NCBI GenBank assembly: GCA_012932295.1 | Contig: JAAONU010000001.1 | Coordinates: forward strand, 54,781,693 to 54,845,692 | DNA from: Cyclina sinensis | Lineage: Eukaryota > Mollusca > Bivalvia > Venerida > Veneridae | Reading direction: 5' to 3' | DNA length: 64,000 bases | Part shown: piece after piece, positions 21,012 through 32,200 of the stretch | Position numbering within the stretch: the stretch's first letter is position 1 | How the letters are laid out: every line of letters starts with the position of its first letter | Translations under genes and position numbers: made by a program | The notes under the pieces: model-generated | Databases searched by the model: none | Told to the model about the DNA's origin: nothing | The model's input: the letters and a program-made list of their open reading frames with translations, nothing else

Positions 21012-21072
21012 AGCCCTTTTCAGGGCTACACACGGTCTCTCCTTAAGGGACCAACCAAATACATTCGAAAGA
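21012..21072 (+). terminator. Canonical histone-type 3' end signal of paralogue 3
   Basis: 21012-21027 reads AGCCCTTTTCAGGGCT: a perfect 6-bp stem with the invariant TTTC loop, preceded by CCAAC and followed by ACACA, 10 nt after the TGA. Apart from an A-T pair in place of the basal G-C pair, this is the standard metazoan replication-dependent histone stem-loop with its usual flanks. CGAAAGAAG at 21066-21074 resembles the histone downstream element. Confidence 0.75.
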
Positions 21073-21074
21073 AG

Positions 21075-22139
21075 TTCCTTCCCATGAATTGTCGAAAAAT
21101 TAAATCCCTTACTTCAAGTTTGCTCACTGTATATCAAGCTGCATTAAGTACCTTCATTCAGTTGGTAAAGAAATGTAGCCATTTACAACAGCAATTCTTC
21201 ATTTCATCAGGAATTAGATCTGACAGACGGTACATATACCTTCGTTTACTTTTTTGAGCAACATTAAAACAGTCATATAAATGCAAGGAGAGAGAGAGAG
21301 AGGAATGAATAAAGAAACGATCATAAATGCTGACTGTATGAGTACGCATTTTTTATACGTTGCTATCTAACTCACCACTACACGCTGCAGAGCTACGAAG
21401 ATGCGCTTATATTTTCATGTATGCATATATAAAGACAACATGCATTATATACAGGCAATGCTGCACACTTCAGACTCTTTACGATGTTATAACTAAATAA
21501 CACGCGCTTTCAAAAAAAAAAAAAGAAAAAAAAAAGACCAACCAGAAAATCATAATTATGTTATTCTTTGATTTATCTGAGAAGAGCTAAGGAAATGCTG
21601 TTCATTACGGGCTTCTGATAATGGCAATTTTCAGATACACAAATACTAATCAAAGATGATTCACGCAAACATTAGTACACATGTATTATAAAAGAAAGCC
21701 ACAGCTTCTGTGACGTATGCAGTTTTTTTTAATGATTTCTAAATCATCTCGAAGAGATCGACGCCTGAAACACACCATTAGTAAGGAATGCACATACTTT
21801 GCAATGTTGATTTTCACATATTCCTTTTAGACTAAATTAAGAAAATAATTATAGTGTAGTTCATTTTGATGCGAAGACTTGTGTATGTCTGTATGGTGTA
21901 AAGAAGATTTGGAAATTGTATGTTACAATATTTTTAGTTAATGTTTTGCACACTTTAATACATTCATCCATATTCTTGGCACATCCTCCAAGTTATTTCG
22001 AGTTTAAATTAGTAAATCTTCACAGATTATGGAAGTTTATTCCATTCATTTCTGATGATAAATAATAAGGGTTTATTAGTAAACAAACACCATTCACAAA
22101 GTGAGAGCTTGGAGTTTTGACAATTCTGTGAAAAAAATT
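21075..22139. other. Spacer between paralogues 3 and 4, no gene seen
   Basis: AT-rich with short A-runs and a (GA)n stretch at 21286-21302. The open frames here are short and have no paralogue core. Confidence 0.4.
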
Positions 22140-22175
22140 TCTTTCGAAAGTATTTGTGTGGCCTTGCGGCACAAT
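22140..22175 (-). terminator. Possible degenerate histone-type stem-loop of paralogue 4
   Basis: About 90 nt after the stop, the gene strand reads TTGTGCCGCAAGGCCACACA: six pairs can form with one bulged C and loop GCAA. The 3' half (AAGGCCACA) lines up with AAGGACCACA of paralogues 1 and 2, followed by CGAAAGAAA (22146-22138). Loop and stem no longer fit the histone consensus, so this may be a decayed or diverged version. Confidence 0.3.
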
Positions 22176-22190
22176 TTTGCATCTGACATG

Positions 22191-22248
22191 GGTCGTTACG
22201 TTTTCTGAAAGCACCCATGAAATCTGGCCGTTATGTTCTCTGAAAGCA
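22191..22248. repeat. Two direct copies of a 23-bp sequence after paralogue 4
   Basis: 22191-22213 and 22226-22248 differ at three of 23 positions (GGTCGTTACGTT... and GGCCGTTATGTT..., both ending TCTGAAAGCA). They lie in the predicted 3' UTR between the stop codon and the weak stem-loop. Confidence 0.7.
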
Positions 22249-22263
22249 TTTAGTATATCTTTG

Positions 22264-22608
22264 CTATACTACTGTTACGTCTTCGGTGTAGGCACCATCG
22301 TCGTCAGTAACTTCCATGACCTCTCCATACAACTGTCGTCTGATAGCGGCCACCTGCTCAGCTTTGATGTAGGCGTATTCATAATACATATTTCGGACCC
22401 CCTCCACAACGGCCAGTTTTAGTCGGAGATTGTAGCGGAAACGATGATGTCCATCTCTTTTTGCATTCTGGTAACGTAAAGTCATATCATCTAAATGAGC
22501 GTTGAGCAGTGTTATCTGGGCGCATGACGCACGGAATTTTCTTTGAGTGTCTAAGAGCGTCTGTTGTGCGGTCTCTATCATGGCGTCGCTAATTTTCGTG
22601 GAATTCAT
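22264..22608 (-). CDS. Small intronless gene, paralogue 4 of the unrecognised family (114 aa)
   Basis: Single open frame beginning MNSTKISDAMIETAQQTL. It has the shared Cys (ASCAQI) and the core FRYNLRLKLAVVEGVRNMYY followed by EYAYIKAEQVAAIRRQLYGE; the tail is short and acidic (TDDDGAYTEDVTVV). The start is supported by the same M-(N/S)-x-x-K-I opening in paralogues 1 and 2. The promoter module is conserved, but the 3' stem-loop is weak and the 3' UTR carries an extra direct repeat, so its 3' processing may differ. Function unknown. Confidence 0.8.
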   Translation of the reverse strand: MNSTKISDAMIETAQQTLLDTQRKFRASCAQITLLNAHLDDMTLRYQNAKRDGHHRFRYNLRLKLAVVEGVRNMYYEYAYIKAEQVAAIRRQLYGEVMEVTDDDGAYTEDVTVV

Positions 22609-22767
22609 CTCGAGATGCGGAGCAGAGTTTGACTTTCTATGTCGTTGCAGAACAAGTTATGTGCAATAATCTGACTTGTTTCGGTTTTTAAATGTTTCTA
22701 ACAAACATGTCATTTCATGCCAAATGTTCAGAATCGACACTGACAGATGGCACGTGACCTGTTTTCC

Positions 22768-22795
22768 ACACCTAACTTAATCTTTTATTGCCGCC
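22768..22795 (-). promoter_or_regulatory. Shared upstream module of the small-gene family, copy 4
   Basis: On the gene strand: GGCGGCAATAAAAGATTAAG then TTAGGTGT, 160 nt before the paralogue 4 start. Matches copy 2 at GGCGGCAAT-AAAAGATTAA and AGGTGT. A CACGTG E-box and a CRE-like TGACGTCA lie within 50 bp. Confidence 0.5.
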
Positions 22796-22941
22796 ATATG
22801 GTGGCATGACTGATGACGTCAGGTACTTGATTAAACAGAACATTAAAGTGTAAATTATTTTTATTTGTGTAGTCACTTTTATGTATACATGACATATTTA
22901 TTAAATATCATTCACATTTGTAGCCAACCCCCCCCCCCCCC

Positions 22942-22972
<31 letters not shown>

Positions 22973-24587
22973 GCAAAACATAAGATTAAGAGAAGCAATT
23001 TAGTATAATACCATTAGAATATTCTTAAGTAAGAACTGTCGCGTTGTATTTACATAAAGTTCACTTATATGTAAAAAATAAACATACAGAATCTCTTTGT
23101 TTACATAATATACAAAGCATGCAATGTTTTCTGAGAGTTTTCTTGATTTTAATCTCATAAGTTGCTCGAATTTTTGGATATTTGGCCAATGACAAAATGG
23201 TGCTTGAAATTTTAATTCTCTATATTTTGGGCTTACAAAAAACCCCCCAAAAAACGGTATAAATTTTCAATTTATCTTATTATCTTATTGTATATTTGGA
23301 ATATATCCGTTGGTTTCCTTTTGACTTTATTTCCAGGTGTCAGTGTTAATTCATGGGAAGAAACAATTTTTGTCGAAGTAATTCTTGATTTTTTTTTATC
23401 TTTGTTATGATGAAGATATTTTTTCAAATTAAAAATTTTGCTTAAATATACACTAGGGTTCAAGTTTCAGTGAGTTGTTGATACCTACATTCTGAGTTTA
23501 GCAATAATTGTCAAATATTAGAGATTTTAATTGTTGAATAATAGTTTCGGGTAATGCTCTATTCAGATGTTTGAGAGGCCAAATTGATCTAAAATGTGTA
23601 TGATACTCGATCTTATTCTCTATACAAGGCATTTAAAATAGTAGATTTATCAACATTTAATAGCTTTCTACAGAACTATATCTTTCGAGTACCTTTCGAA
23701 TTGCAATTACCCCACACGCCAGGACCATTAATTTAATATCGGTGAGATAAGACTTTTGAATAGCTAAATCAAGATATAGCTGGTTATAGGTACTTGATAA
23801 TGATGATCTCTTTTGTGTTCTGTAAATAAGAGAATATAAAATGAAAATACAGTCAATGTGAGTGTAACCCGAAAAAAAGCACCTGCCCCGAGCTGGGTTT
23901 GAACTAGGGTACCTTCGATTGCTAAGCGGACACTCTACCATGTCGCCATAAAAGCAAGCTGATAGGTAAAGGAGTACAAGTACCTTATTATACCACTGCT
24001 ACAAAAGGTTTTCCCTTCTGGCATTTTTGATAATATCTGTGGGTAGTTAGACAGTGCTTGGACTTTTATTTTGAAAGAAGACTGCTTATTGTAATTCAAG
24101 TTCAGTAAACAGTGCATCTTAATTAGTCCCAGTCTCTGATTTTATATTTCAGTGTATTGTAATAGTAAGTTTGTGTAAAATTAAAATGTATTGATTTACG
24201 TAAATATATCTTATTTGATAATACTTTAGTAATTGCCGCTGTAAATGATAAATTGTTATACTTTTCAGTGTAATAATTGATTATCAAACCACCAAATTGA
24301 TGTGATGACGAAAAACATGTACGTATGTTTATGCTATTAAGTATTTGACTTGACTCTGATGTAGGAGAACGAGATTTATATTGCTGTTGATTCTCATCAT
24401 TGGTTTTCGGCCAGCTGGATTAAACGTATGTTTTCAGTTTTGCTGTTTTTCATATTAACTTTTCTTTTCTTGTAGTATAGCATTTTTGTTTTCAACTGTT
24501 CGATTTTGTAGAAATCTGTCACGTGCTTTATTTAACCTCTTTTCGTAATTCTGCGTTGAACTGTTCATTCATGCTAGGTACCTATGA
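22796..24587. other. Intergenic, with C/A homopolymer and one tRNA-like remnant
   Basis: A run of about 17 C followed by about 25 A at 22926-22968 is the main feature and is a likely sequencing weak spot. No coding exon is supported. Confidence 0.4.
23879..23950 (-). mobile_element. tRNA-Ala-like SINE head or tRNA remnant
   Basis: The minus strand reads GGCGACATGGTAGAGTGTCC, then CGCTTAGCAATCG (a TTAGCAA loop, AGC anticodon-like) and GTTCAAACCC as B box. Acceptor pairing fails, so I do not call a tRNA gene. Confidence 0.5.
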
Positions 24588-25143
24588 GACATGGTATATG
24601 CCCGGGACACTACGTCTCACGATGGTGAACATTTGTATCAAGTAATACTAAAATCCCTCTAAGCATGTAAAAGATATGCTCTAGACAAAATCTGGACATT
24701 TCATCATCTCTAATGACCTTGACCTTGCATATATAATTATGCGTGTAATGCTCAATTTCATGATGGTGAACATATGTGATAGTGTCTCTAAATTCATGAT
24801 GACTAAATGGCCTATACAAACTATTCATATTTTTATCTGACCTTTGACCTCTGTGTGACCTTCACCTTGGCCACAGGGACCTAAATTTTGCATGCGACAC
24901 TGCCTCACAATGGTGAACATTTGTGCAAAGCTATAATAAAATCCCTTTATGCATGTTTTGCTCTGGAGAAGCGTTTTCATCTGACCTCTGTGACCTTTAA
25001 ATAGAGACCTGGTTTACACACGGACACGTCTCATGATGGTGAACATTTATATCAGGTTATACTAAAATCCCATCATGCATGTAGAAATGCTCTAGACAAA
25101 ACTGGACGCTGCCTGCCTGCCATTTCAAATGGGCGTACAAAAA
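24588..25143. repeat. Dispersed mollusc-type repeat, about four diverged units
   Basis: Units of about 130-150 bp share ATGGTGAACATTTGT, TACTAAAATCCC, GCATGTA-AAATGCTC and TGACCTTGACCTTGC. The left end reads GCCCGGGACACTACGTCTCA. No ORF. Confidence 0.6.
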
Positions 25144-25972
25144 TGAGACAACTTAGTTATGTTCTTTTCAGTTACAACTAGGATTTCTATATGTAAAAAT
25201 ATTTTCTTTTTATGCATCTTTGACCCATCTGTGAGTCAGTGGCTTTTAACTTGTCACTGCATGATGTTGAAATGTACAACAAAACACCAGAGCTGCTATA
25301 TCACAGTTTTTATTAATTTTATATCACACAAACAAGTATCAAGTCAGAAAACAAAACAGCTTACTAAAAGCTTTCATGTTTTACAACTAGAATTTTGCCT
25401 AGATACACTAAACATGTATACTGATTGTACATCCTATAAAAAATGATTAATTATGCTCCATATGTAACACAGCTGACTGCTTTTGCACTTTTCTATCATT
25501 ACTATGTCAACATGTGTCTACTTCTAGCACTTTTCTACTGTGTATCTTTGGATTTTATAAATGTAATTCCTTCTGTCTATTGCCATAAATATATCTGTAA
25601 ATGTTTTATGCAAATGCATGTTACTGATACAGTGTCCATTTTGCATGCTGGTCATTATCTGAAAGCAACAAATGAACATACATTTTACTAGATAAGGAAC
25701 TGTAATGATATTTTCAGATATATAAGCTTTTGTTTGGTATTTATAATGTAGGCCTACAGTGTATATCCCTGCATGGTTTGAACAATTTTCAACCTCTGAT
25801 GATGTATGCATATTCAGTTTTCTTTGGCTTATTTACATACTGTAAATGGACAACTGCTGATAATGTATGCAGCTTAAATTTGGCTATGAATCAATCAGGT
25901 AATACTGAATATGCATTGTGAGTGACAGGACACAAATAGTGTATATATACAATTAAAACATTATTTACATAC

Positions 25973-26510
25973 AGAAACACAGCTGTAACATCTACAAGAA
26001 GCATGTTTCTGACTTACAGCAACACAGCTGTAACATCTACAAGAAGCATGTTTCTGACTTACAGCAACACAGCTGTAACATCTACAAGAAGCATGTTTCT
26101 GACTTACAGCAACACAGCTGTAACATCTACACGAAGCATGTGTCTGACCTACAGTAACACAGCTGTAACATCTACAAGAAGCATGTTTCTGACTTACAGC
26201 AACACAGCTGTAACATCTACACGAAGCATGTTTCTGACTTACAGTAACACAGCTGTAACATCTACAAGAAGCATGTTTCTGACTTACAGTAACACAGCTG
26301 TAACATCTACAAGAAGCATGTTTCTGACTTACAGTAACACAGCTGTAACATCTACAAGAAGCATGTTTCTGACTTACAGTAACACAGCTGTAACATCTAC
26401 AAGAAGAATGTTTCTGACTTACAGCAATACAGCTGTAACATCTACAAGAAGCATGTTTCTGATTTACAGTAACACAGCTGTAACATCCACAAGAAGCATG
26501 TGTCTGACTT
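25973..26510. repeat. 45-bp minisatellite, about 12 copies
   Basis: The unit contains ACAGCTGTAACATCTACAAG then AAGCATGTTTCTGACTTACAG with few changes between copies. Because 45 is a multiple of three, stop-free frames run across it on both strands (175 and 192 codons), all of repeat origin. It begins about 350 bp beyond the ZZEF1 stop codon and may lie in its 3' UTR. Confidence 0.9.
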
Positions 26511-26860
26511 CTCATAATTCTTTCATATAAACTGAACATCCATACAAATCAGAGTCCTCTTGTAAAACTGACAAAACAAAACAAATCAGTCATAGTAAAC
26601 AGTAAGAAACTTAATTGTCAATCTGTAACTATAACATAACTGCAAATCTTCTTTCCTGTAAATCGAAACAAAATCATTTAACAGAAAAAAGTAATGACAA
26701 TTCTATTGTCAATTGTATCTGTGTATGTTATAAGGATAGAATCTAAGATTATGGGCACTTTTAGCACGTAACATATTTAAAATTCATAAAATTATACTGA
26801 AAAATCACTTAATAGCACTTTAATGGTCAATCCAACAATTATCACTATCCAACCATATGA

Positions 26861-29200
26861 TCATGATGCCTTAGCTCCCTTTGATTTAGAAGCACTTTCT
26901 TCCAGGGACTTTTTTCTGCGAAGTGAGGCTAACGTTAGCTCTGTAGCCAGGTTCTTGTAACCAATCATCAAGCTGACAGCTGCTATGCGTTGTATACCCT
27001 GAAAATAAAAATATGATATTATACTAGTGAAGTAATCTTGGGGTCCGGATCCTTAGTCTATAGCATTTCTTTCTGTCCTTGACATTTGACTTGAAAAAAT
27101 TAGGGACATATTTGGATCTATCTGCGTAAAGTTGTAAATAGGTCAAATGCATGTAAGATATTTCAAACTGTTAGATGTACAGATAAAATGTATATGCCAT
27201 ATGCAGTTATGAAGATAACTATTACACAATGAACTGATGAAATACAAATGATTTCATGAAACACAGATTTTACAGCCTAAAGACTCACAACTAAGGCAGA
27301 TTTTCCTAGTATGTCTTCTGATAGAGTACAGATAACAAAGACCCAAGTCTTTGGACTTCACTGGTTATCTTGTGCATTATATGTCATTCACTATATATCT
27401 GTGATACTTATATTTAAATGTGATATGTTGCTCTGTGTGCTTAATACAGACTGCAACATTTCTTTGTCTACATCTACTGTGACGTGTTACTTAAGATTTT
27501 CATCAATTTGTTAGATTAAATAGCAACATTGTAATAGGAGTTGTTCTGCATGTGTTTGATTATTAAAACTTATCAATATCAATAATCAATGCTCAATATC
27601 CATGTTTTTATAAATGTAATCTTTAAGCCAAAAGACCTATTACCCTGGCATATCTTAATATACCTTTTATTAGTATATAATAAATGTCTCAACATCGACA
27701 GTGGCTTTAAAAAAGCCAAGTCTTGGAGATTATTTTATCAAGAAATCACCTGAGTACTACAGAAATAAACCTCATACACCACTGAATTGTAAGTACAGTA
27801 TCATATTGGTATTTCCTGATATTCCCATTCTCCAAGTGAGTCCCTTATGTTTTTCAAAATGCTGTAGAATATCATAGCAGATTATCTCACAAGACTATTT
27901 GGCAGGCAAAGTTAAAACAATATACCTGTGAGAGTGCCAGCTTGAGTTCACTAATATCCTGCATCAGGACAAGGTATTCATTCACCATGTTCCATTCCTG
28001 AAATATTCAATGACATTAAATCATACATTTAAAATGAAACTACTACAGTGCATTCTAACACAACTGCTCATACACATATGTAGACTAAATCTTTACTTAT
28101 TCACTGTGCTGGGATCTAAGCCTGTTTTGAACAGTATCCCAGTTATGCCCCAGTATATGATCTATATGGAACAGATTTAAATCAATTTCTGTTTATTTTC
28201 TCTTTATTTATATGTCACATGACTGATCATGTGAGGTGACACCATAATTATGTGTTACTTATAGAACATTTTTGAAATTATTGACTGATAATTGCCAAAA
28301 TTTCTACTTCTTTTCACAATATATTCACTGAGACACTATAATTATAGTCTCAAAAAATACCAGAAAAAAACACGACAGCTACATGTAGTCATGTAGTATA
28401 GCATACAGAACCTTTAATTACTTGACAACACTGGTAGGCTATAACATGGAAAATTTAACTAGAATAATATAGAAAACTTTTAAACATTTGTATTATGTAA
28501 AAGAAAATTACCTGCAAAAAGTATCTTAAACAAAATGCCTTGGAAATTTTTTTTCACAAATACAAAATCAAAATGTACAACTATACATCTAAAGATATAC
28601 TCACAATTGCAAGGTTTTCCACCTGTAGAAAGAGTTCAGTGAGTGCACGTGACACAGGGGGCAGTATGACAGATGGTTCAGACTCCTGTCTGGTCATGGT
28701 GTTGTAAAGCTGCCATAATGGTTTCAGAAGACCCAGGTTAATATCTAGCTTCTCTATATCTGTATCTCTGTGGAGGAGAAGAGAAATTTTGTGACATCTG
28801 TTGTTCATTGAAATGCTGATACTGTAGGATACATAACTGATCTAGTTGAATAAAACTTTGAAATAACACTAAAACAAATTCTATTGTTGAACATGTAAAT
28901 TGCTGTTATCTGAAAGACTATTGACAATTTAAGTGAGGAAGTTTTGACTGACGTTTAGCTGAACAGTTTCAGACAGAGAACAGCCTATGTTATATATGTT
29001 TTACTCCACCACTTCTCAGGCAGTTTTCTCAGACTTGAGAATTTCCCTTGTTTTACCTGTTTTATAAATGAAGTGTGTACTACCTGTGTTGTGTCTGAAT
29101 TATCTTGAGGAGAAGTTGTATTGTTTTCAATCTCTGTGTTCCTGTCTGCTTGCTAGCCACATACACCAGAGATGTCCACAGCTCACTCAGTGGCAAACAT
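26861..29200 (-). CDS. ZZEF1: ZZEF1 last four exons, conserved C-terminus
   Basis: Exons 29200-29084 (CLPLSELWTSLVYVASKQTG), 28767-28605 (LGLLKPLWQLYNTM, then RALTELFLQVENLAI), 27997-27926 (EWNMVNEYLVLMQDI) and 26998-26861 (GIQRIAAVSLMIGY, ending SKSKGAKAS). The order and spacing of these helical blocks agree with my memory of the vertebrate ZZEF1 C-terminus. The Lys/Ser-rich last 20 residues appear specific to this lineage. The stop TGA is at 26863-26861. Confidence 0.9.
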
Positions 29201-32200
29201 CTGAAAAAATTAATTCTCTGTACTTAAGTTTTGGATCACTGCATTTTGTGTGAACACTTATGCCCTAGTCATAAGTTTATGCAAATTGTTTCAGTCAACA
29301 ATGTTAATGAAATTTAAACAATATTATGTTGCATTAAAAAATATTCCTTCGTTTTTATGCAACAACATAATAAATTTCAGACCTCAAATTCAAAATTTAC
29401 CCTTTTCCTGGAAACAAAAAACTGAAACCCTAGATTACTCAGACAGTTTCATCTAAGTACGTTTATCTTTTAACCCTAAGAGACAAATGTCGTTGTCACT
29501 GTAGTACATGACACTGCTGACCTGCTGTTGGCCTACTGTTCAACCAACTCTAGCTACATCTGCTGGAGAGAGACTACTGGACTGGTCAGAGATTTGTTCC
29601 AGGAAGGATAATTTCTTGATACAGATAAAAACACGTTGGCAAAACCTTAGGTGCGATAGAAGTACCCGTAAATTAGAAAGTATAAACAAAGTGAATTTTC
29701 TTGTTCTTGGACTTTATACCTTAACATTTATGTTTGTTAAATTCTCTGCAATTCTGGCACATTTTCTTATCAGTAAGAGAGCATTACCTTGACATTTTTG
29801 AGGTAAGAACATCATTCAGTATGATGTACCCAGTTTCAAAGCTGTCCCTGGTACCAGCTGTCACTGTGAACTTATAACCCCAGTGAGTATTGGCACTAGC
29901 TAATTCTGTCTCAAACTCATAGTATATAGTATCACCTGAAAAAATAAAAACAGCTGGATCAAATAAATAAATCAGACACATCTCACAATGTATATTTCAC
30001 TGTACACTTTTCTTACAAAAATAGTACATTCTGTACAGTTAATTTTTTAACTTCACTCAAATAGAAAAATTTAAACATTTTCTATCAAAAGCAAGCCATT
30101 GTATCTTATTCCTTAATCATTTTTCTCTTGCATTAATGCCAACTCCTTGAATAATTTAACTTCCATTTGAGAGGTAAATAAGCAATAGTCTCCATACAGA
30201 GCATACCAGCTGGTCTTGATTAAAATATCTTTAACAGAATTAAACCTGAATTGAAAATGATTGAGGGTAACTACATAAAGACAATGCGGCCTTCTAGATG
30301 TGAAACTGATACCATTAGCTCAAACTTATTTTGTGACAAACAAGGTATCTAGCACCCAGAACTTGTTTTTAATTTCCTACATGTAAGAACTCTCTTTCTT
30401 CTTGACACTACCTTTATATGCCAAGTACTGGGCCAGGTAGCTGTCAATATCTTTTTTTCATATCTTTAGTATGACCTGTTGGGGATCAAACCAATGATCT
30501 CTATAAATGAAGTGGACCTGTAACTAAAGTTAAACATGTGAAAATGATATAGATGCAATACTGCTACCTGGTACTTGGAAGCTGTTCCAGACACCTCTAG
30601 AGGAACCAGACATCTTGTACATGTTCTGCTGCATGTCAGAGGAGGTACTGAACATCAGCACATCCTGCTCTCTGGTGGAACACCTGCAGTCATACAAACA
30701 ATTACTCACAGCCTTACCTCATTTTATGAAAAAAGAGAAGTTTTCAACAGGCCCTGTGATTATTAAGCATTTTTCATGCTCAGCTTGACTTAGTGGTGAG
30801 ATTTACAGAGGTAAAAATAAGGAGATTGTCAGTACCTATCAAACAAGAAAGGTCACAATGACATGTATGCCCCCAGAAAGTTTGAAGTTTGCCGGCTGTG
30901 TGTCAAATGATATTCAAGTTATTGAGTTGAAACAGTTTTCAAATTAAAGGTGACAGTGACCTTGACCTTTGACATCAAAAACAATGCAGTTCTTTTACTC
31001 AGTAAAGGCAACCGCTCTATGAAGATTGAAAGCTGTGGGTCAAATGGTACTTGAGTTATTGAGCAGAAACCATTTTCAAATTAAATGTAATCATGACCTT
31101 GACCTTTGACTTAATGACCCTAATAACAATAGGGGTCTTCTACTCAGTAAGATCAACCACATTATGAATTTTGAAAGCGTTGGTCAAATGGTACTAGAGT
31201 TATTGAGAAAAAACAGTTATCAAATTCAAGGTGATGGTGACCCCAAACAATAGCCGTCTTTTCCTCAATAAGGGCAATCTATCTGTGAAGTTTTAGTTTA
31301 AACTTTTTTATTTTACATCAATTAAAAAGTAAGTTCTTACAACTTATATTAATCCCTCTCAATGACTGCTTCCTGGTTTCAAACCAGTACTTGCACCGAA
31401 AGTGAGGAATGTGGAATGTCACTGGAGACTCTCACCCTTGGTGGGATTCGAACCAGCAACCTCCAGATAAGGAGTCCGGCACTCTAACCCCTCAACTACT
31501 GCTCCTCTGTGAACCTCTATGAAGTTTTAAGGAAGTTGGTCAAATGTAAAAGTTTTGTTGTATTTTTTAAGGTTCTTTGTTTATTCTTTTTTCCCCTCTT
31601 TCTCTTCCATTGGTGTCTTTTTCTCTGTGCATTTTTTGCAGGTTAGATATCAGATGGCTAAGGAAAAGAATAAAAGTTTTGTAAATCAAGTAAATCATAT
31701 TAGATAAGGGAGAGTAATACATTTTTTTATATCTTATATCAAATAGATTACCTCCCTGGAGTTTTAAAATGCTCATAGTACTTGATACTTGCTATTGAAG
31801 ATAGATGCGACAAATATTGTTTTTAATACTCACTCTGTCATTTCTTTCTTTTTTTCAGTTTAGTACTCTGGAAACTGTAATTGTTAATTGTAGTTGTCTC
31901 GGATGGTTAAAGAAATGAAAAACTTGGTACATTAAGCAATTTTCATATCAATATTTACATTAGATTAGAGTGAGTAATTTACAATTGTTATATTTTGTAC
32001 TCTGAGTTTTATAATGCTGTTCAGAATATACTTTTTGTTGGACACAAATGCTACAGACATTGTAATTAATGTATACACTTTTCTGCTCTTACAATACAGG
32101 AAATGTACATAAATTATCTATAAAGTAAACAAACCTAGGTAAAATTTGGTATCTAAGTTTTACATGTTTTTAGTTATATTAAGAGAGATATTGAAACACT

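Noticed and set aside
20403..21257. Additional frames overlapping paralogue 3 on both strands
   Set aside because: Shadows of the real gene; the frame 20844-21257 runs through the stem-loop region and lacks family features.
15623..22608. The four small genes as histones, given their histone-type 3' ends
   Set aside because: No histone fold motifs are recognisable; the products have acidic tails and a different conserved core.
25961..26539. Overlapping open frames of 192 and 175 codons on opposite strands with a Cys-rich 15-residue repeat
   Set aside because: Produced by a 45-bp minisatellite whose period is a multiple of three; no splice or start context.
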